Positions 1 through 10,466 of a stretch of 64,000 nucleotides of DNA are shown here, piece after piece. Position 1 is the stretch's first letter; every line of letters begins with the position of its first letter. The notes under the pieces are model-generated. The model made no database searches and was not told the origin of the DNA. It saw only the letters and a program-made list of their open reading frames with translations. Both the position numbers and the translations under genes were made by a program. Source of the stretch: Roseomonas sp. (GTDB lineage Bacteria > Pseudomonadota > Alphaproteobacteria > Acetobacterales > Acetobacteraceae); the NCBI GenBank assembly GCA_020249465.1, contig JADCFP010000037.1:34242-98241 (forward strand). Reading direction: 5' to 3'.

Positions 1-2
1 AA

Positions 3-452
3 GGGCGCTTTTTGCGTTCCATCGCGCCCAATGTCGCGGTCAAGGTGCCGCTCACGGAAGCGGGGCTGATCGCCTGCCGCACCTTGGCGGCTGAGGGCGC
101 CTTGGTGAATGTGACGCTCTGTTTTTCCGCAGGCCAGGCGCTGCTGGCCGCCAAGGCGGGCGCTGCCTTCATCTCCCCCTTTGTCGGGCGGCTTGATGAT
201 ATCGCGACCGATGGCATGCGGCTGATTGCGGACATTGTGCAGATATACCGCAATTACCCCACACTCCGCACCGAGGTTCTGGTCGCTTCCATCCGCCACC
301 CGATCCATCTGGTAGAAAGCGCCAAGATGGGCGCCCATGTCGCGACCCTGCCACCCGCTGTGATCCGCCAATTGCTGAAGCATCCGCTGACCGACAAGGG
401 GCTGGAGGCATTTCTGGCGGATTGGAAAAAGACAGGACAAAGCATCCTGTGA
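3..452 (+). CDS. fsa: Transaldolase / fructose-6-phosphate aldolase-like protein, 5'-truncated by window edge
   Basis: [22 protein letters not shown]...[31 protein letters not shown] is typical of the TalC/FSA family; frame is open to the window start. Confidence 0.9.
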   Translation, partial: GRFLRSIAPNVAVKVPLTEAGLIACRTLAAEGALVNVTLCFSAGQALLAAKAGAAFISPFVGRLDDIATDGMRLIADIVQIYRNYPTLRTEVLVASIRHPIHLVESAKMGAHVATLPPAVIRQLLKHPLTDKGLEAFLADWKKTGQSIL

Positions 453-1132
453 GCGACCCGCCCTCAGACGGGAAGGCCCCGAACGGGCCCTCGGCTGAGG
501 AGGTGGAAGAATTCCTGCGCGCCCATCCTGGGTTTCTGGCAGACCGGCCAGATCTTTACCGGGCGCTGGCGCCGCCGCGACGCGTGCATGGTGATGGGCT
601 GACGGATCACATGGCGGCGATGCTGGGCGCGGAACGCGAACGCGCAACCGCGCTGGATGCGGAATTGCGCATGGCTTTGGATGCGGAACGCGCGGGGCTT
701 GGCCTGGTGTCGCGTGTGCGGTTGGCGGTGCTGGCGCTGATGCGGTCTGACAATGCGCCGGAGACCGTGGCGCAGGAATGGCCCAATCTGCTGGGGCTTG
801 AAAGCTGCACGCTATGTGTGGAACCGCCGGATAATCCCGGCCAATTGTGGATGCGCCCGGAACAGCGCCCCTTACAGCGCGGGACGGTCGAGAAATTGCT
901 CGGGCGCGGGCGGGATGTGCTGGTGCGCGACAAGCCCGAAGATGCCGATGCGCTGCATGGCGAAGCGGGCGGGCTGATTGCGCGCGATGCGCTGGTGCGC
1001 GTGGTGGTGGCGCAGCAGCCCTTGATGCTGCTGGCGCTGGGCGCACGGGATGCGCATGCGCTGCCGGCGCGCCATGGCACGGAACCCTTGGTGTTTCTGG
1101 GCCGCGCCGTGGCGGCTGCGATAGCGCGTTGA
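449..1132 (+). CDS. DUF484 family protein
   Basis: [22 protein letters not shown]-terminus; lies directly upstream of xerC; GTG start overlaps upstream stop (GTGA). Confidence 0.85.
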   Translation: MSDPPSDGKAPNGPSAEEVEEFLRAHPGFLADRPDLYRALAPPRRVHGDGLTDHMAAMLGAERERATALDAELRMALDAERAGLGLVSRVRLAVLALMRSDNAPETVAQEWPNLLGLESCTLCVEPPDNPGQLWMRPEQRPLQRGTVEKLLGRGRDVLVRDKPEDADALHGEAGGLIARDALVRVVVAQQPLMLLALGARDAHALPARHGTEPLVFLGRAVAAAIAR

Positions 1133-1133
1133 T

Positions 1134-2066
1134 ATGCAGGGTTCTGAGGCCGCTGCCACTTGGCTTGGCTGGTTCGCCCATGAACGCCGCGCGAGTGCGC
1201 ATAGCGTCGAAGCCTATGGCCGCGATGTGGCGCAATTCCTTGCTTTCCTGACCGGGCATTTAGGCGGTGAGCCTGATCTGGCCGCCCTTGGCGCGCTGCG
1301 GCCGGCAGATTTGCGCGCGTTCCTGTCGGCACGCGCCTTGGAAGGTGATGTGGGCGCCACGCGTGCACGCAAGCTGGCCGCGATACGGAGTTTTCTGCGC
1401 TATTTGCAGCGCCACCAGGGCATGGCGCCCGTCGCCCTTGCCGGGCTGCGTGCGCCGCGTGCCAAGGCGCCTTTGCCACGTGCGCTGAGCGAGAAAGAAG
1501 CGCGCGCCGCGGCGGAGGATGTGGCTGATGTTTATGCTTTAGGCCGGCATGAAAACCCGCGGCTGCAAGCAGCCCGCGACCGCGCCTTGTTCACACTGCT
1601 TTATGGCGCGGGGCTAAGATTGGGGGAGGCTTTGGCGCTTAATCTTGGTGATGCGCCGCACCCAGGGTCTGAGGCTGCGCTACGCGTTCTCGGCAAGGGC
1701 AATAAGGAAAGATTGGTGCCGATCTTGCCCGTGATCCGTGATGCCATGGCCGCCTATCTGGCGGAACGCGGCACAGGCGCAGCGGATGAACCGCTCTTCA
1801 TCGGTGCACGCGGGGCGCGGCTTGATCCGGCGGTCGCACAAAAAAGGCTGCGCGATTTTCGCCGGCTTGCCGGGCTGCCGGAACATGCCAGCCCCCATGC
1901 ACTGCGCCATTCCTTCGCAACACATTTGCTGGGCAGCGGCGCTGATTTGCGCGCCATTCAGGAATTGCTTGGCCATGCCAGCCTTTCGACCACGCAGCGC
2001 TATACGGCGGTGGATGCGGCAGCGCTGCTGGAGACCTGGCGCAAGGCGCATCCTCGGGCGGATTGA
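1134..2066 (+). CDS. xerC: Tyrosine recombinase XerC
   Basis: Core-binding domain plus catalytic motifs LLYGAGLRLGEAL, HALRHSFATHLL, LGHASLSTTQRY. Confidence 0.9.
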   Translation: MQGSEAAATWLGWFAHERRASAHSVEAYGRDVAQFLAFLTGHLGGEPDLAALGALRPADLRAFLSARALEGDVGATRARKLAAIRSFLRYLQRHQGMAPVALAGLRAPRAKAPLPRALSEKEARAAAEDVADVYALGRHENPRLQAARDRALFTLLYGAGLRLGEALALNLGDAPHPGSEAALRVLGKGNKERLVPILPVIRDAMAAYLAERGTGAADEPLFIGARGARLDPAVAQKRLRDFRRLAGLPEHASPHALRHSFATHLLGSGADLRAIQELLGHASLSTTQRYTAVDAAALLETWRKAHPRAD

Positions 2067-2123
2067 CGCGGAACTGCGATAAGGCTTGGGTCAGTCGATA
2101 TTTTCAATCGCGGGAGAAACACC

Positions 2124-2897
2124 ATGAGCATTCGCATCGGTATCGCCGGCATGGCCGGGCGCATGGGCCGGTTGTTGATTGAGGAAGTCGCTGCCGCCGG
2201 CGCGGTATGTGTGGGCGGCACCTTGCGCGCGGGCGGCAAATCCGCGCCTTCCGGCTTGCAAAGCTTTCCCGATATCGGCGCCCTTTTCGCCGCTTCCGAT
2301 GTGGTGATTGATTTTACCCATGCCGAGACCGCAACCGCGCATGCCGCCGCCGCTGCCGCCTGCGGTAAGGGGTTTATTCTGGGCAGTTCCGGGCTTTCAG
2401 CCGCAGCGGAAGCGGCGGTGGCGGAAGCCGGCAAGCGCGCGCCGATTGTCTATGCCGCGAATTTCGCGCCCGGCGTCAATCTGTTTTTGGCGATTGCTGA
2501 GCGCATGGCCGCAGCCCTGCCAGGTTCGCAATATGATGCCGAGATTGTGGAGATGCATCACCGCCAAAAGGTGGATGCGCCATCCGGCACCGCAGTCGCC
2601 TTGGGCCGCGCGGTGGCAGCGGGGCGCGGCACCACCATGGAAGAAGCCGGCATTGAAAGCGGGCGCGATGGGCATTGCGGCCCGCGCGGCACGGGCACCA
2701 TCGGCTTTTCGGCTTTGCGCGGCGGGCAGGTGGTTGGTGAACACACACTGCTTTTCGCCGCTGCCTCAGAACATATCAGCCTGACACATCGCAGCTTTGA
2801 TCGGCGCGTCTATGCGACCGGCGCGGTGCGTGCCGCGCTTTGGGTGCATGGGCGCGCACCGGCGCTTTACGGCATGAAGCATGTGCTTGGGATGTGA
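2124..2897 (+). CDS. dapB: 4-hydroxy-tetrahydrodipicolinate reductase
   Basis: IGIAGMAGRMGRLL, IDFTH, EIVEMHHRQKVDAPSGTA motifs. Confidence 0.95.
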   Translation: MSIRIGIAGMAGRMGRLLIEEVAAAGAVCVGGTLRAGGKSAPSGLQSFPDIGALFAASDVVIDFTHAETATAHAAAAAACGKGFILGSSGLSAAAEAAVAEAGKRAPIVYAANFAPGVNLFLAIAERMAAALPGSQYDAEIVEMHHRQKVDAPSGTAVALGRAVAAGRGTTMEEAGIESGRDGHCGPRGTGTIGFSALRGGQVVGEHTLLFAAASEHISLTHRSFDRRVYATGAVRAALWVHGRAPALYGMKHVLGM

Positions 2898-2903
2898 CGT
2901 GGT

Positions 2904-4253
2904 TTATCTCTGCCAATCAAAGGGCGCCGCGCGCGGCAGGCCAAGATTTTCCCGAAGTGTTGTGCCGGTGTATTCCTTGCGGAAGACACCGCGGCGCTGC
3001 AATTCCGGCACCACTAGGCGTACAAATTCCTCATAGGTGCCGGGCATGTGTGTGGCGGCCAGCACAAAGCCATCACAGGCGCCCCCTTCCACCCAGGCAT
3101 GCATCTCATCCGCCACGCGTTTGGGCGTGCCGCAAAATACCGGGAATTCGCGAATGGTGCCGCGCCCGGTGATGTCCACGAAATCGCGCAAGGTGGGGTT
3201 GCGCTTGCCGCTGGCAGCCACCACGCGATCACGCAGTGCCTGCAGGCCCTTGATGCCGGCCAATTCATCATCGGTGAAGGCATCATCCAAGCCTTTTGAC
3301 GCGAAATCATAATTCAGCGCCTCAGACAGCAGCGAAAGCCCATCAACCGGCTTGGCCAAGCCATCAATCAAGGCGCGCTTTTCCTGCGCCGCCGCTTCGG
3401 TTTCACCAACAATGCAATAAACGGCGGGGCAGATGCGCACCGTGGCGGGGTCCCGGCCGGATGCCGCGACCTGTTCCTTGAAACCGCTATAGCCGCGCTT
3501 GGCGACTTCCATATTCGGATAAATCACGAAAACCAGATCACCCCACCGCGCCGCGAAGTTCTTGCCGCGACCACTTTGGCCGGCCTGGATCAGAACGGGG
3601 CGGCCCTGCGGCGTGCGCGGCACGGTGAAGGGGCCACGGCTTTTGAACCATTTGCCCTTGTGATCAAGGCGACAAACTTTGGAGGCATCGGCGAAGACGC
3701 CGCTCTCACGGTCCTGGATGATCGCGTCATCGCCCCAGGAATCCCAATGCGACAGCACGATTTCCATGAACTCATCCGCGCGATCATAGCGCAGATCATG
3801 TTCCAGATGATCATCCGCGCCCATGTTATGCGCTTCACTGTCATTCAGCGATGTCACCACATTCCATGCCGCGCGCCCGCCCAGCATGTGATCCAGCGTG
3901 GCGAATACCCGCGCCACATGGAAGGGCTCGTAATAGGTGGTGGAATAGGTGCCGCCGAGACCGAGCTTGGAGGTCGCAAGCCCCATCGCCGTCAGGATCG
4001 AAATCAGATCCAACTTCACCACGCGAATGCCATTGCGCACCGCTTCCGCATGGTCATGGCCAAGAATATCGGGCATGGCGAGCCGATCATCAAAAAACGC
4101 CATATGAAAGCAGCCGGCTTCAAGCGTGCGGGCGATGCGTTGGTAATACTCGGGACGCAGATAATCCTGCATGGTCGCAGGATGCCGCCAGGAGCCCACG
4201 TAATTCGAGCAATTCTGCGCCTGCAGAAAGGCCACCAGCGTCATTTGCTTCAT
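2904..4253 (-). CDS. LLM class flavin-dependent monooxygenase (NtaA/SnaA/DszA type)
   Basis: GSWRHP, AAWNVVTSLNDSEAHNMG, FVIYPNME-type motifs of the nitrilotriacetate/DBT-sulfone monooxygenase group. Confidence 0.88.
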   Translation of the reverse strand: MKQMTLVAFLQAQNCSNYVGSWRHPATMQDYLRPEYYQRIARTLEAGCFHMAFFDDRLAMPDILGHDHAEAVRNGIRVVKLDLISILTAMGLATSKLGLGGTYSTTYYEPFHVARVFATLDHMLGGRAAWNVVTSLNDSEAHNMGADDHLEHDLRYDRADEFMEIVLSHWDSWGDDAIIQDRESGVFADASKVCRLDHKGKWFKSRGPFTVPRTPQGRPVLIQAGQSGRGKNFAARWGDLVFVIYPNMEVAKRGYSGFKEQVAASGRDPATVRICPAVYCIVGETEAAAQEKRALIDGLAKPVDGLSLLSEALNYDFASKGLDDAFTDDELAGIKGLQALRDRVVAASGKRNPTLRDFVDITGRGTIREFPVFCGTPKRVADEMHAWVEGGACDGFVLAATHMPGTYEEFVRLVVPELQRRGVFRKEYTGTTLRENLGLPRAAPFDWQR

Positions 4254-4313
4254 TTGCTTATTCCTTTCTCCCGTGCCGCATCATCGCGCAGGGCCGATGG
4301 CACGGCAAGCCAA

Positions 4314-4871
4314 TCAGCCCGGGCGTTGCGGCAGCCTTGCAAGATGGCTTTCCATCAGCGCGCGCGCGGAAAGCCCGAACAGGCGGATGCGGCGTGTTTC
4401 AGACATCACCAGCAAGCCAACCGCAAGCGCGAAGGCTTCCGTTGCCGCTTCCTGCCCGCCAAGCGCGCGCATGGGTGCCAATGCAGCGACCAGCGCGGCA
4501 TTCAAACCTGGATCAAGCCCCTGCCCCAGCCCGCGCGGTGCCAAGCCCCCGCCGCCCAGATAAAACCCGAGCGCCAATTCCTGCGGATGCGCCGCGTAGA
4601 AATCAAACAAGGCGAGTGCCGCACCGCGAAACCCATCCCGCACCGCACCTGCCGCAACCGCTGCCTTCAGGCGCACAAGGCTATCGCGCAGCACTTCGGC
4701 ATAAATCGCCTCACGCGATGGGAAATGGAAGTATAGCGCGGCGGGCGTATAGCCGGCACGGGCGGCGATGGCGCGCAGGCTGGCACCCTCAAGCCCCGCT
4801 TCGGCGAAAAGCGCCTTGGCAGCGGCAAGGATATGATCGCGCTTGGCGGCGTTTTTATCCGGACGGGTCAT
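4314..4871 (-). CDS. TetR/AcrR family transcriptional regulator
   Basis: N-terminal HTH: RDHILAAAKALFAEAGLEGASLRAIAARAGYTPAALYFHFPSREAIYAEVL. Confidence 0.88.
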   Translation of the reverse strand: MTRPDKNAAKRDHILAAAKALFAEAGLEGASLRAIAARAGYTPAALYFHFPSREAIYAEVLRDSLVRLKAAVAAGAVRDGFRGAALALFDFYAAHPQELALGFYLGGGGLAPRGLGQGLDPGLNAALVAALAPMRALGGQEAATEAFALAVGLLVMSETRRIRLFGLSARALMESHLARLPQRPG

Positions 4872-4932
4872 TGACGCGCTAATTCTAACAGTGTTAGATT
4901 TTCATCGTCAACCGAGTTTGGGATGCCCTGCC

Positions 4933-6483
4933 ATGCTGATGACTGCCGCTGATTATCGGGAATCGCTCCGGGCGCTGAAGCCGCGCGTTTTCGTGAATGG
5001 CCGCCAGGTAGCGAGTGTGGCGGATGAACCCCTACTCGCGCCCGGCATCAATGCCATTGGCGTGACCTATGATTTCGCGCATCGCGCCGATTACGCCGGG
5101 CTGATGACGGCCACTCAGGAAGGCAGCGGGCGGCTGGCCAATCGCATGCTGCATGTGAATAGCAGCAGGGATGATCTGCTGGCCAAGCTGGAAGCCGTGC
5201 GCCTGGTCTGCCGTGAATCCGGCTGCGCGCAACGCTATTTGGCGCATGATGCGCTGAACGCGCTGCACCAGGGCACCAGGCTTGCTGATGCGGTGCATGG
5301 CGGGGAACGCCATCAACGCTTCCTGGCCTATCTGGATGATGTGCAGGCGCGCGATCTCACGCTTGGCATCGCGATGACGGACGCGAAGGGCGACCGTTCC
5401 GCGCGCCCCGGGCAGCAGGCTAATCGCGATGTGCATGTGCATATCAAGGAACGCCGTGCGGATGGCATCATTATTCGCGGCACGAAGGCGATTGTGACCG
5501 GTGCGCCCTATGTCCATGAATTCCTTGTCATGGCCTGCCGCACCATGACGGCCGAGGATGCCGATTTCGCGCTGCATTGCGCCGTGCCCGCCGATGCGCC
5601 GGGCGTGATGATTGTGGCGCGCCCGGCCGGGCGCCCTGGCGAAGCTGCCGCGAAATTCAGCGCCAAATACGGCCAAGCCACCGGCGTTGTCGTGTTTGAT
5701 GATGTTTTCGTGCCCTGGGACCGCGTCTTCATGGCGGGCGAGCATGTGGAAGCCGGCTACACCACCACAAGCTATGCCACGCATCATCGCCATTCCTGCA
5801 TTGCCGCCCGCGCGGGCTTTGGTGATTTGCTGATTGGCGCCGGCGCGCTGATGATTGAAGCGAATGGGCTTGATACGGACCGCCACGGCCATATCCGTGA
5901 TGCCATGGTGGATCTGATCAAGATCGTGGAAGGCTTCTTCGCCTGCGGTGTTGCCGCCAGTGTCTATGGCACACGCGCCGAATCAGGCGCCATGATGCCC
6001 GATGCGGTCTTCAGTAATATCGGTAAATTGCTGCTGGCCACACAGATTTATGACATGCATCGCCTCGCGCATTATGTCTCGGGTGGCTTGATCGTGGCAC
6101 TGCCTGGCCCGGATGAGGATCACAATCCGGAAACCGCCGCATCGCTCGCCGCCGTGCTGGCCGGGCGCGCCGATGTGCCTGCGGAAAAGCGCCTGGAAGT
6201 CGCGCGCATCATGGAAGATTTGACCGCATCCAACCAGGGTGGGTGGTATTCGGTGATCTCGCTCCATGGTGGCGGCAGCCCTGAGGCGATGAAGCGCGAG
6301 ATTTGGCGCAATTACCCGGTGGAGGAACGCTCAGCGCTGGTGGAACGGCTGCTCGATCGCGGCATTCTGGATGAGGGCAAGCGCGTCTCAAAACAGCCCG
6401 GCCGTTGCTGCGATACGGGGTGTGAGGCGCCGCGCGCGCCAGCACTGCCGGAGGGCAGTTTCATTGGCCGCGCGGCGGAGTAG
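4933..6483 (+). CDS. 4-hydroxyphenylacetate 3-monooxygenase (HpaB) family oxygenase
   Basis: MLMTAADYRESLRALKPRVFVNGRQV; VHIKERRADGIIIRGTKAIVTGAPYVHEFLV; FDDVFVPWDRVFMAGE. Start taken at the ATG at 4933 rather than the ORF-track 4843. Confidence 0.9.
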   Translation: MLMTAADYRESLRALKPRVFVNGRQVASVADEPLLAPGINAIGVTYDFAHRADYAGLMTATQEGSGRLANRMLHVNSSRDDLLAKLEAVRLVCRESGCAQRYLAHDALNALHQGTRLADAVHGGERHQRFLAYLDDVQARDLTLGIAMTDAKGDRSARPGQQANRDVHVHIKERRADGIIIRGTKAIVTGAPYVHEFLVMACRTMTAEDADFALHCAVPADAPGVMIVARPAGRPGEAAAKFSAKYGQATGVVVFDDVFVPWDRVFMAGEHVEAGYTTTSYATHHRHSCIAARAGFGDLLIGAGALMIEANGLDTDRHGHIRDAMVDLIKIVEGFFACGVAASVYGTRAESGAMMPDAVFSNIGKLLLATQIYDMHRLAHYVSGGLIVALPGPDEDHNPETAASLAAVLAGRADVPAEKRLEVARIMEDLTASNQGGWYSVISLHGGGSPEAMKREIWRNYPVEERSALVERLLDRGILDEGKRVSKQPGRCCDTGCEAPRAPALPEGSFIGRAAE

Positions 6484-6486
6484 CGC

Positions 6487-7449
6487 CTAACCCGCAGCGC
6501 GGCGGAGAAAACCTTGATCTGCCGCGCGCTGCCAGCGTGCCTCATCTTCCTTGATCAGGGCGCGCACGGCGGCAAGATCAAGCGGCGCTGGGTCCACAGC
6601 CAGGCTGCGGAGACGTGCCTGCACGGCCTCAACCTCCTGCGCGGCGCGGGCTTCGGCATTGATTCTTTGCAGCACGTCTTCAGGCGTGCGCGCCGGCGCC
6701 CAAATCGCGAACCAGCCCTCATAGCTCGCCGCCTCAAGGCCAAAGCTTGCAAGGCTTGGTACTTGCGGCAGATGCACGGATGGGCGCGGCGAAGTCACCG
6801 CCATGATGCGCACGCGATCACTTTGCAGCAGCGGCAAGGCAGTGGCAGTGCTGACCCAAGCGAGCGGCAAATGCCCACCCATCAGATCGCGCGTGGAGGC
6901 ACCGCCGCCGGAATAGCGAATTTCGTTCAATTCAATGCCCGCCGCACGCGTGAATTGCGCGGCAACCACGGCGGAAGCGACATCGGCGGTTGCATGCGCA
7001 ATCGCGCCGGGCCGCGCCTTGGCGGCAGCGATCAGGCCGGGAATATCGCGAAACGGCGCTTCGCTGCTTGCCAGCAGAACAAAGGCGTAAAGGGCCGAGA
7101 CCGCCACAGGCGTCAAATCGCCAGTTGGATCATAGGGCAGATCGGGCTTGGTGTGGCGCAGGATCAGATGCGTTGGGTTCAGCGAAATCAGCGTATGCCC
7201 ATCGGGTGCGCTGCGCGCCACGGCTTCCGTGCCAATCGCACCATCAGCGCCGGGGCGATTTTCCACCACCACCGGGCGGTTGAGCCTGCTGCCGATGGCG
7301 TCCATTACCGCGCGCGCCGTCAGGTCTGTGCCGCCGCCGGCGGCGAAGGGCACAATCACGCGCACCGGGCGTTGCGGCCAGGTGCCTTGTGCGGCAGCGA
7401 TGCCCGGCAGGATGAAGGGCGTGGCGAGCATGGCACGGCGTTGGATCAT
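6487..7449 (-). CDS. Tripartite tricarboxylate transporter substrate-binding protein (Bug/TctC family)
   Basis: Signal peptide then WPQRPVRVIVPFAAGGGTDLTARAV...PVVVENRPGADGAIGTEAVARSAPDG. Confidence 0.9.
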   Translation of the reverse strand: MIQRRAMLATPFILPGIAAAQGTWPQRPVRVIVPFAAGGGTDLTARAVMDAIGSRLNRPVVVENRPGADGAIGTEAVARSAPDGHTLISLNPTHLILRHTKPDLPYDPTGDLTPVAVSALYAFVLLASSEAPFRDIPGLIAAAKARPGAIAHATADVASAVVAAQFTRAAGIELNEIRYSGGGASTRDLMGGHLPLAWVSTATALPLLQSDRVRIMAVTSPRPSVHLPQVPSLASFGLEAASYEGWFAIWAPARTPEDVLQRINAEARAAQEVEAVQARLRSLAVDPAPLDLAAVRALIKEDEARWQRAADQGFLRRAAG

Positions 7450-7541
7450 GCGGCGTTTCCTTATGCTTCGGTCTTGCGTGACCGTCTTGACCGGGGGAAT
7501 TCTTCCACCGCAAACTACCGCAACACAAGAGGAAATCCGCC

Positions 7542-8759
7542 ATGAATGATGCCGCGACCAACCGTATTCAGCCACTTGATGGCGTTCGCGTGATTGATGT
7601 TTCAAGCTTTCTGGCGGGGCCATTTTGTTCCACGCAGCTTGCCGAATTCGGGGCTGAGGTCATCAAGCTTGAATTGCCAATCGTGGGCGATCCCTTGCGC
7701 AAATTCGGCTCTGTCACCGAATGCGGTGAAACGCTGCCTTGGCTTTCCGAATGCCGGAACAAGAAATCCGCAACACTTGATTTGCGCAAGCCCGATGGCG
7801 CGGCCTTGCTGAAGCGCATGTGCGCGGAAGCGGATATCCTGGTTGAGAATTTCCAGCCTGGCACCATGGAAAAATGGGGCCTTGGCTGGGATGTGATGCA
7901 GGAAGTCAATCCGCGCCTGATCATGGTGCGCATTTCAGGCTATGGGCAAACCGGTCCCTATAGCGGGCGCCCTGGCTTTGGGCGCATTGGCAATGCCTTT
8001 GGTGGGCTTTCCTATCTGGCGGGCTATCCTGATCGCCCGCCCGTCACGCCAGGTTCGGCGACCATTCCGGATTATCTGGCCGGCATGTATGGCGCGATGG
8101 GTGCTTTGCTTGCGATGGAAGCGCGGCGCAAAACCGGCAAGGGGCAGATGGTGGATATTGGCCTTTATGAGCCGATCTTCCGCATTCTTGATGAATTGGC
8201 GCCATCCTATCAGTTGAATGGCTATATCCGCGAACGCATGGGACCGGGCACGGTGAATGTCGTGCCGCATAGCCATTACCCGACGAAGGATGGCCGCTGG
8301 ATTGCGATTGCCTGCACCTCTGACAAAATCTTCGCGCGCCTTGCGGAAGCCATGGGCGTGCCGGAATTCGCGGAAGACGGCAAATGGGGCAAGATCCGCC
8401 AACGCGAAGCCGCGCGCGCAGAAGTGGACGCCTATGTCGGCAATTGGACCAGCCAATTCACGCGTGATGAATTGCTCGCCTTGTGCGAAAAGGCACAAGT
8501 ACCTTGCGGGCCGGTCTATGCGATTGATGAGATTTTCAAGGACCCGCAATACAAGGCGCGCGACAACATCCTGATGATGAAGGACCCGCGCGTCGGTGAA
8601 TTGGCGATCCCCAATCTGGTGCCTCGGCTTTCTGACACGCCCGGCGAAGTGCGCTGGCTTGGCCCCAGCATGGGCGAACATAATAATGAGGTCTATCGCC
8701 AATGGCTCGGCCTTGCCGATGCGGAGATTGAGCGCCTGACCAAAGCGCAAGTCATCTGA
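7542..8759 (+). CDS. CaiB/BaiF family (family III) CoA-transferase
   Basis: LDGVRVIDVSSFLAGPFCSTQLAEFGAEVIKLE...LDLRKPDGAALL...LVENFQPGTMEKWGL. Confidence 0.93.
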   Translation: MNDAATNRIQPLDGVRVIDVSSFLAGPFCSTQLAEFGAEVIKLELPIVGDPLRKFGSVTECGETLPWLSECRNKKSATLDLRKPDGAALLKRMCAEADILVENFQPGTMEKWGLGWDVMQEVNPRLIMVRISGYGQTGPYSGRPGFGRIGNAFGGLSYLAGYPDRPPVTPGSATIPDYLAGMYGAMGALLAMEARRKTGKGQMVDIGLYEPIFRILDELAPSYQLNGYIRERMGPGTVNVVPHSHYPTKDGRWIAIACTSDKIFARLAEAMGVPEFAEDGKWGKIRQREAARAEVDAYVGNWTSQFTRDELLALCEKAQVPCGPVYAIDEIFKDPQYKARDNILMMKDPRVGELAIPNLVPRLSDTPGEVRWLGPSMGEHNNEVYRQWLGLADAEIERLTKAQVI

Positions 8760-8774
8760 GTCAGGCAGCGCATC

Positions 8775-9647
8775 ATGCCCGCCTGGCGCATGCGTCGTTC
8801 GGTGATGATCACGCCGGGGCATCGGCCAGAACGGCTTGCCAAGGCGGTGGGGCTTGCCGCGGATAGCCTGATCTTTGATTTGGAAGATGCCGTACCGCCG
8901 GCGCGCAAGGCGGAAGCGCGCGCGGTGGTGGCACGCGCTGTCACTGAACTTTCCTTTGGCCGACGCGAAAAAGCCGTGCGGCTGAATGCCATTGGCTCGG
9001 CGGATTTCACAGCCGATATGGCGTCGCTGCCCTGGGGCCAGCTTGATGCGGTGATGTTGCCGAAGGTGGAGCGGCCAGCGGATTTGCAGCAACTGGATGC
9101 TGCCTTGGACGCCGCCGCGCCTGGGCGTGATATCGCCGTGATTGCCACGCTTGAGACACCACGCGGCATTTTGAATGCGCTGCAAATTGCCGATGCGTCA
9201 CCGCGCCTTGCGGCGTTTTTCCTCGGGCCTGGCGATTACACCATGCAAACAGGCGGGCGCATCACGCCGCGTGTTTTGGAATTTCCGCGCCAAATGCTGG
9301 TGGCCGCCGCTGGCGCGGTTGGCGCGCAGGCCCTGGATGCGCCCTATCTTGCCGATCTGCGTGATGTTGCTGCCACGCGGGAGGATGCGGAAGCGGCGCG
9401 CGAATTGGGGTTCACTGGCAAGGTAGTGTTTCACCCGGACCAGATCGCGCCAGTGAATGATGCCTTCACCCCAAGCGCTGAGGAAGTGGTGAAGGCCAAG
9501 CGCTATATTGCAGCGTTTCAGGAAGCGGCCGCGAAGGGCGAGAACCTCGCTTATGTTGATGGCACCTTCATCGCCATGGATCTGGTGCCGAATATGGAAC
9601 GCATTGTCGCCTTGGCGGAAGCCGCATCAAACGCGGCCTCCGCCTAA
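8775..9647 (+). CDS. HpcH/HpaI-type CoA ester lyase (citrate lyase beta-like)
   Basis: RRSVMITPGHRPERLAKA...SLIFDLEDAVPPARKAEAR...MLPKVE; GFTGKVVFHPDQIAPVN. Confidence 0.9.
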   Translation: MPAWRMRRSVMITPGHRPERLAKAVGLAADSLIFDLEDAVPPARKAEARAVVARAVTELSFGRREKAVRLNAIGSADFTADMASLPWGQLDAVMLPKVERPADLQQLDAALDAAAPGRDIAVIATLETPRGILNALQIADASPRLAAFFLGPGDYTMQTGGRITPRVLEFPRQMLVAAAGAVGAQALDAPYLADLRDVAATREDAEAARELGFTGKVVFHPDQIAPVNDAFTPSAEEVVKAKRYIAAFQEAAAKGENLAYVDGTFIAMDLVPNMERIVALAEAASNAASA

Positions 9648-9652
9648 GCCGA

Positions 9653-10405
9653 TCAGGATGCGAGATAGCCGCCATCCACATGCATTTCTGATCCGGTCAT
9701 ATAGGATGATTCATCCGATGCCAGGAACAGGATGGCGTAGGCGACCTCATCCACCTCACCGGTGCGGCCCATGGGCACATGGCCGAGCATTTTCGCGCGG
9801 AAGACAGGGTCAGCCGTGGCGCCGCTGGTACGCATGGGTGGCATCAGGCCGGGATGCACGGTGTTCAGGCGAATGCCCGAAGCGCCTTCCTGCACGGCAA
9901 TGGATTTCGTGAGCAAGCGCACCGCTGCCTTTGAGGCATTATAGGCACAATGAATGCGATCCTGCCCAACAACGCCTGAGATCGAAGAAAGGTTGATGAT
10001 GGACCCGCCACCTGATTTCCGCATGGCGGCAACGCCGTGCTTCACCCCCAAAAAAACACCGCGTGCATTCACGGCCATAATGCGGTCCCACAGCGCGGTA
10101 TCGTAAAGGTTGTTGGTATTGCTGCCGGAAATGCCGGCATTATTCACCAGCACATCAAGCCTGCCATGCGCGGCAAGCACGGCAGCAATGGCGGCTTCCC
10201 ATTGCGCTTCATCGGCCACATCCAGGTTGATATAGCTGGCGGAACCGCCGGCCTTGGTGATTTCCGCGACAACGGCGCGGCCTTCGGCTTCCATCATATC
10301 GGCGACCACCACCTTGGCACCTTCGCGCGCCATCAACCGTGCGGTGGCAGCGCCCATGCCGGATGCGGCACCTGTTACCAGCGCCACCTTGTTTGCAACG
10401 CGCAT
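9653..10405 (-). CDS. SDR family oxidoreductase
   Basis: VALVTGAASGMGAATARL, LVNNAGISG, YNASKAAV Rossmann/active-site motifs. Confidence 0.93.
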   Translation of the reverse strand: MRVANKVALVTGAASGMGAATARLMAREGAKVVVADMMEAEGRAVVAEITKAGGSASYINLDVADEAQWEAAIAAVLAAHGRLDVLVNNAGISGSNTNNLYDTALWDRIMAVNARGVFLGVKHGVAAMRKSGGGSIINLSSISGVVGQDRIHCAYNASKAAVRLLTKSIAVQEGASGIRLNTVHPGLMPPMRTSGATADPVFRAKMLGHVPMGRTGEVDEVAYAILFLASDESSYMTGSEMHVDGGYLAS

Positions 10406-10466
10406 GATGTTTCCTCCTGTTCCTTGCAGATCAGGAAGCCTTGCAAGCCTTGCGCGTTACCGCAAG

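Noticed and set aside
1134-2066. Tyrosine recombinase as a sign of an integrative element
   Set aside because: Context (fsa, DUF484, dapB) and sequence fit housekeeping XerC; no att-like repeats or cargo seen nearby.
3576-4736. 386-aa + strand ORF antisense to the LLM monooxygenase
   Set aside because: Composition (His/Arg/Gln-rich, no family resemblance) is typical of antisense ORFs in high-GC DNA; the minus-strand CDS has clear homology motifs.
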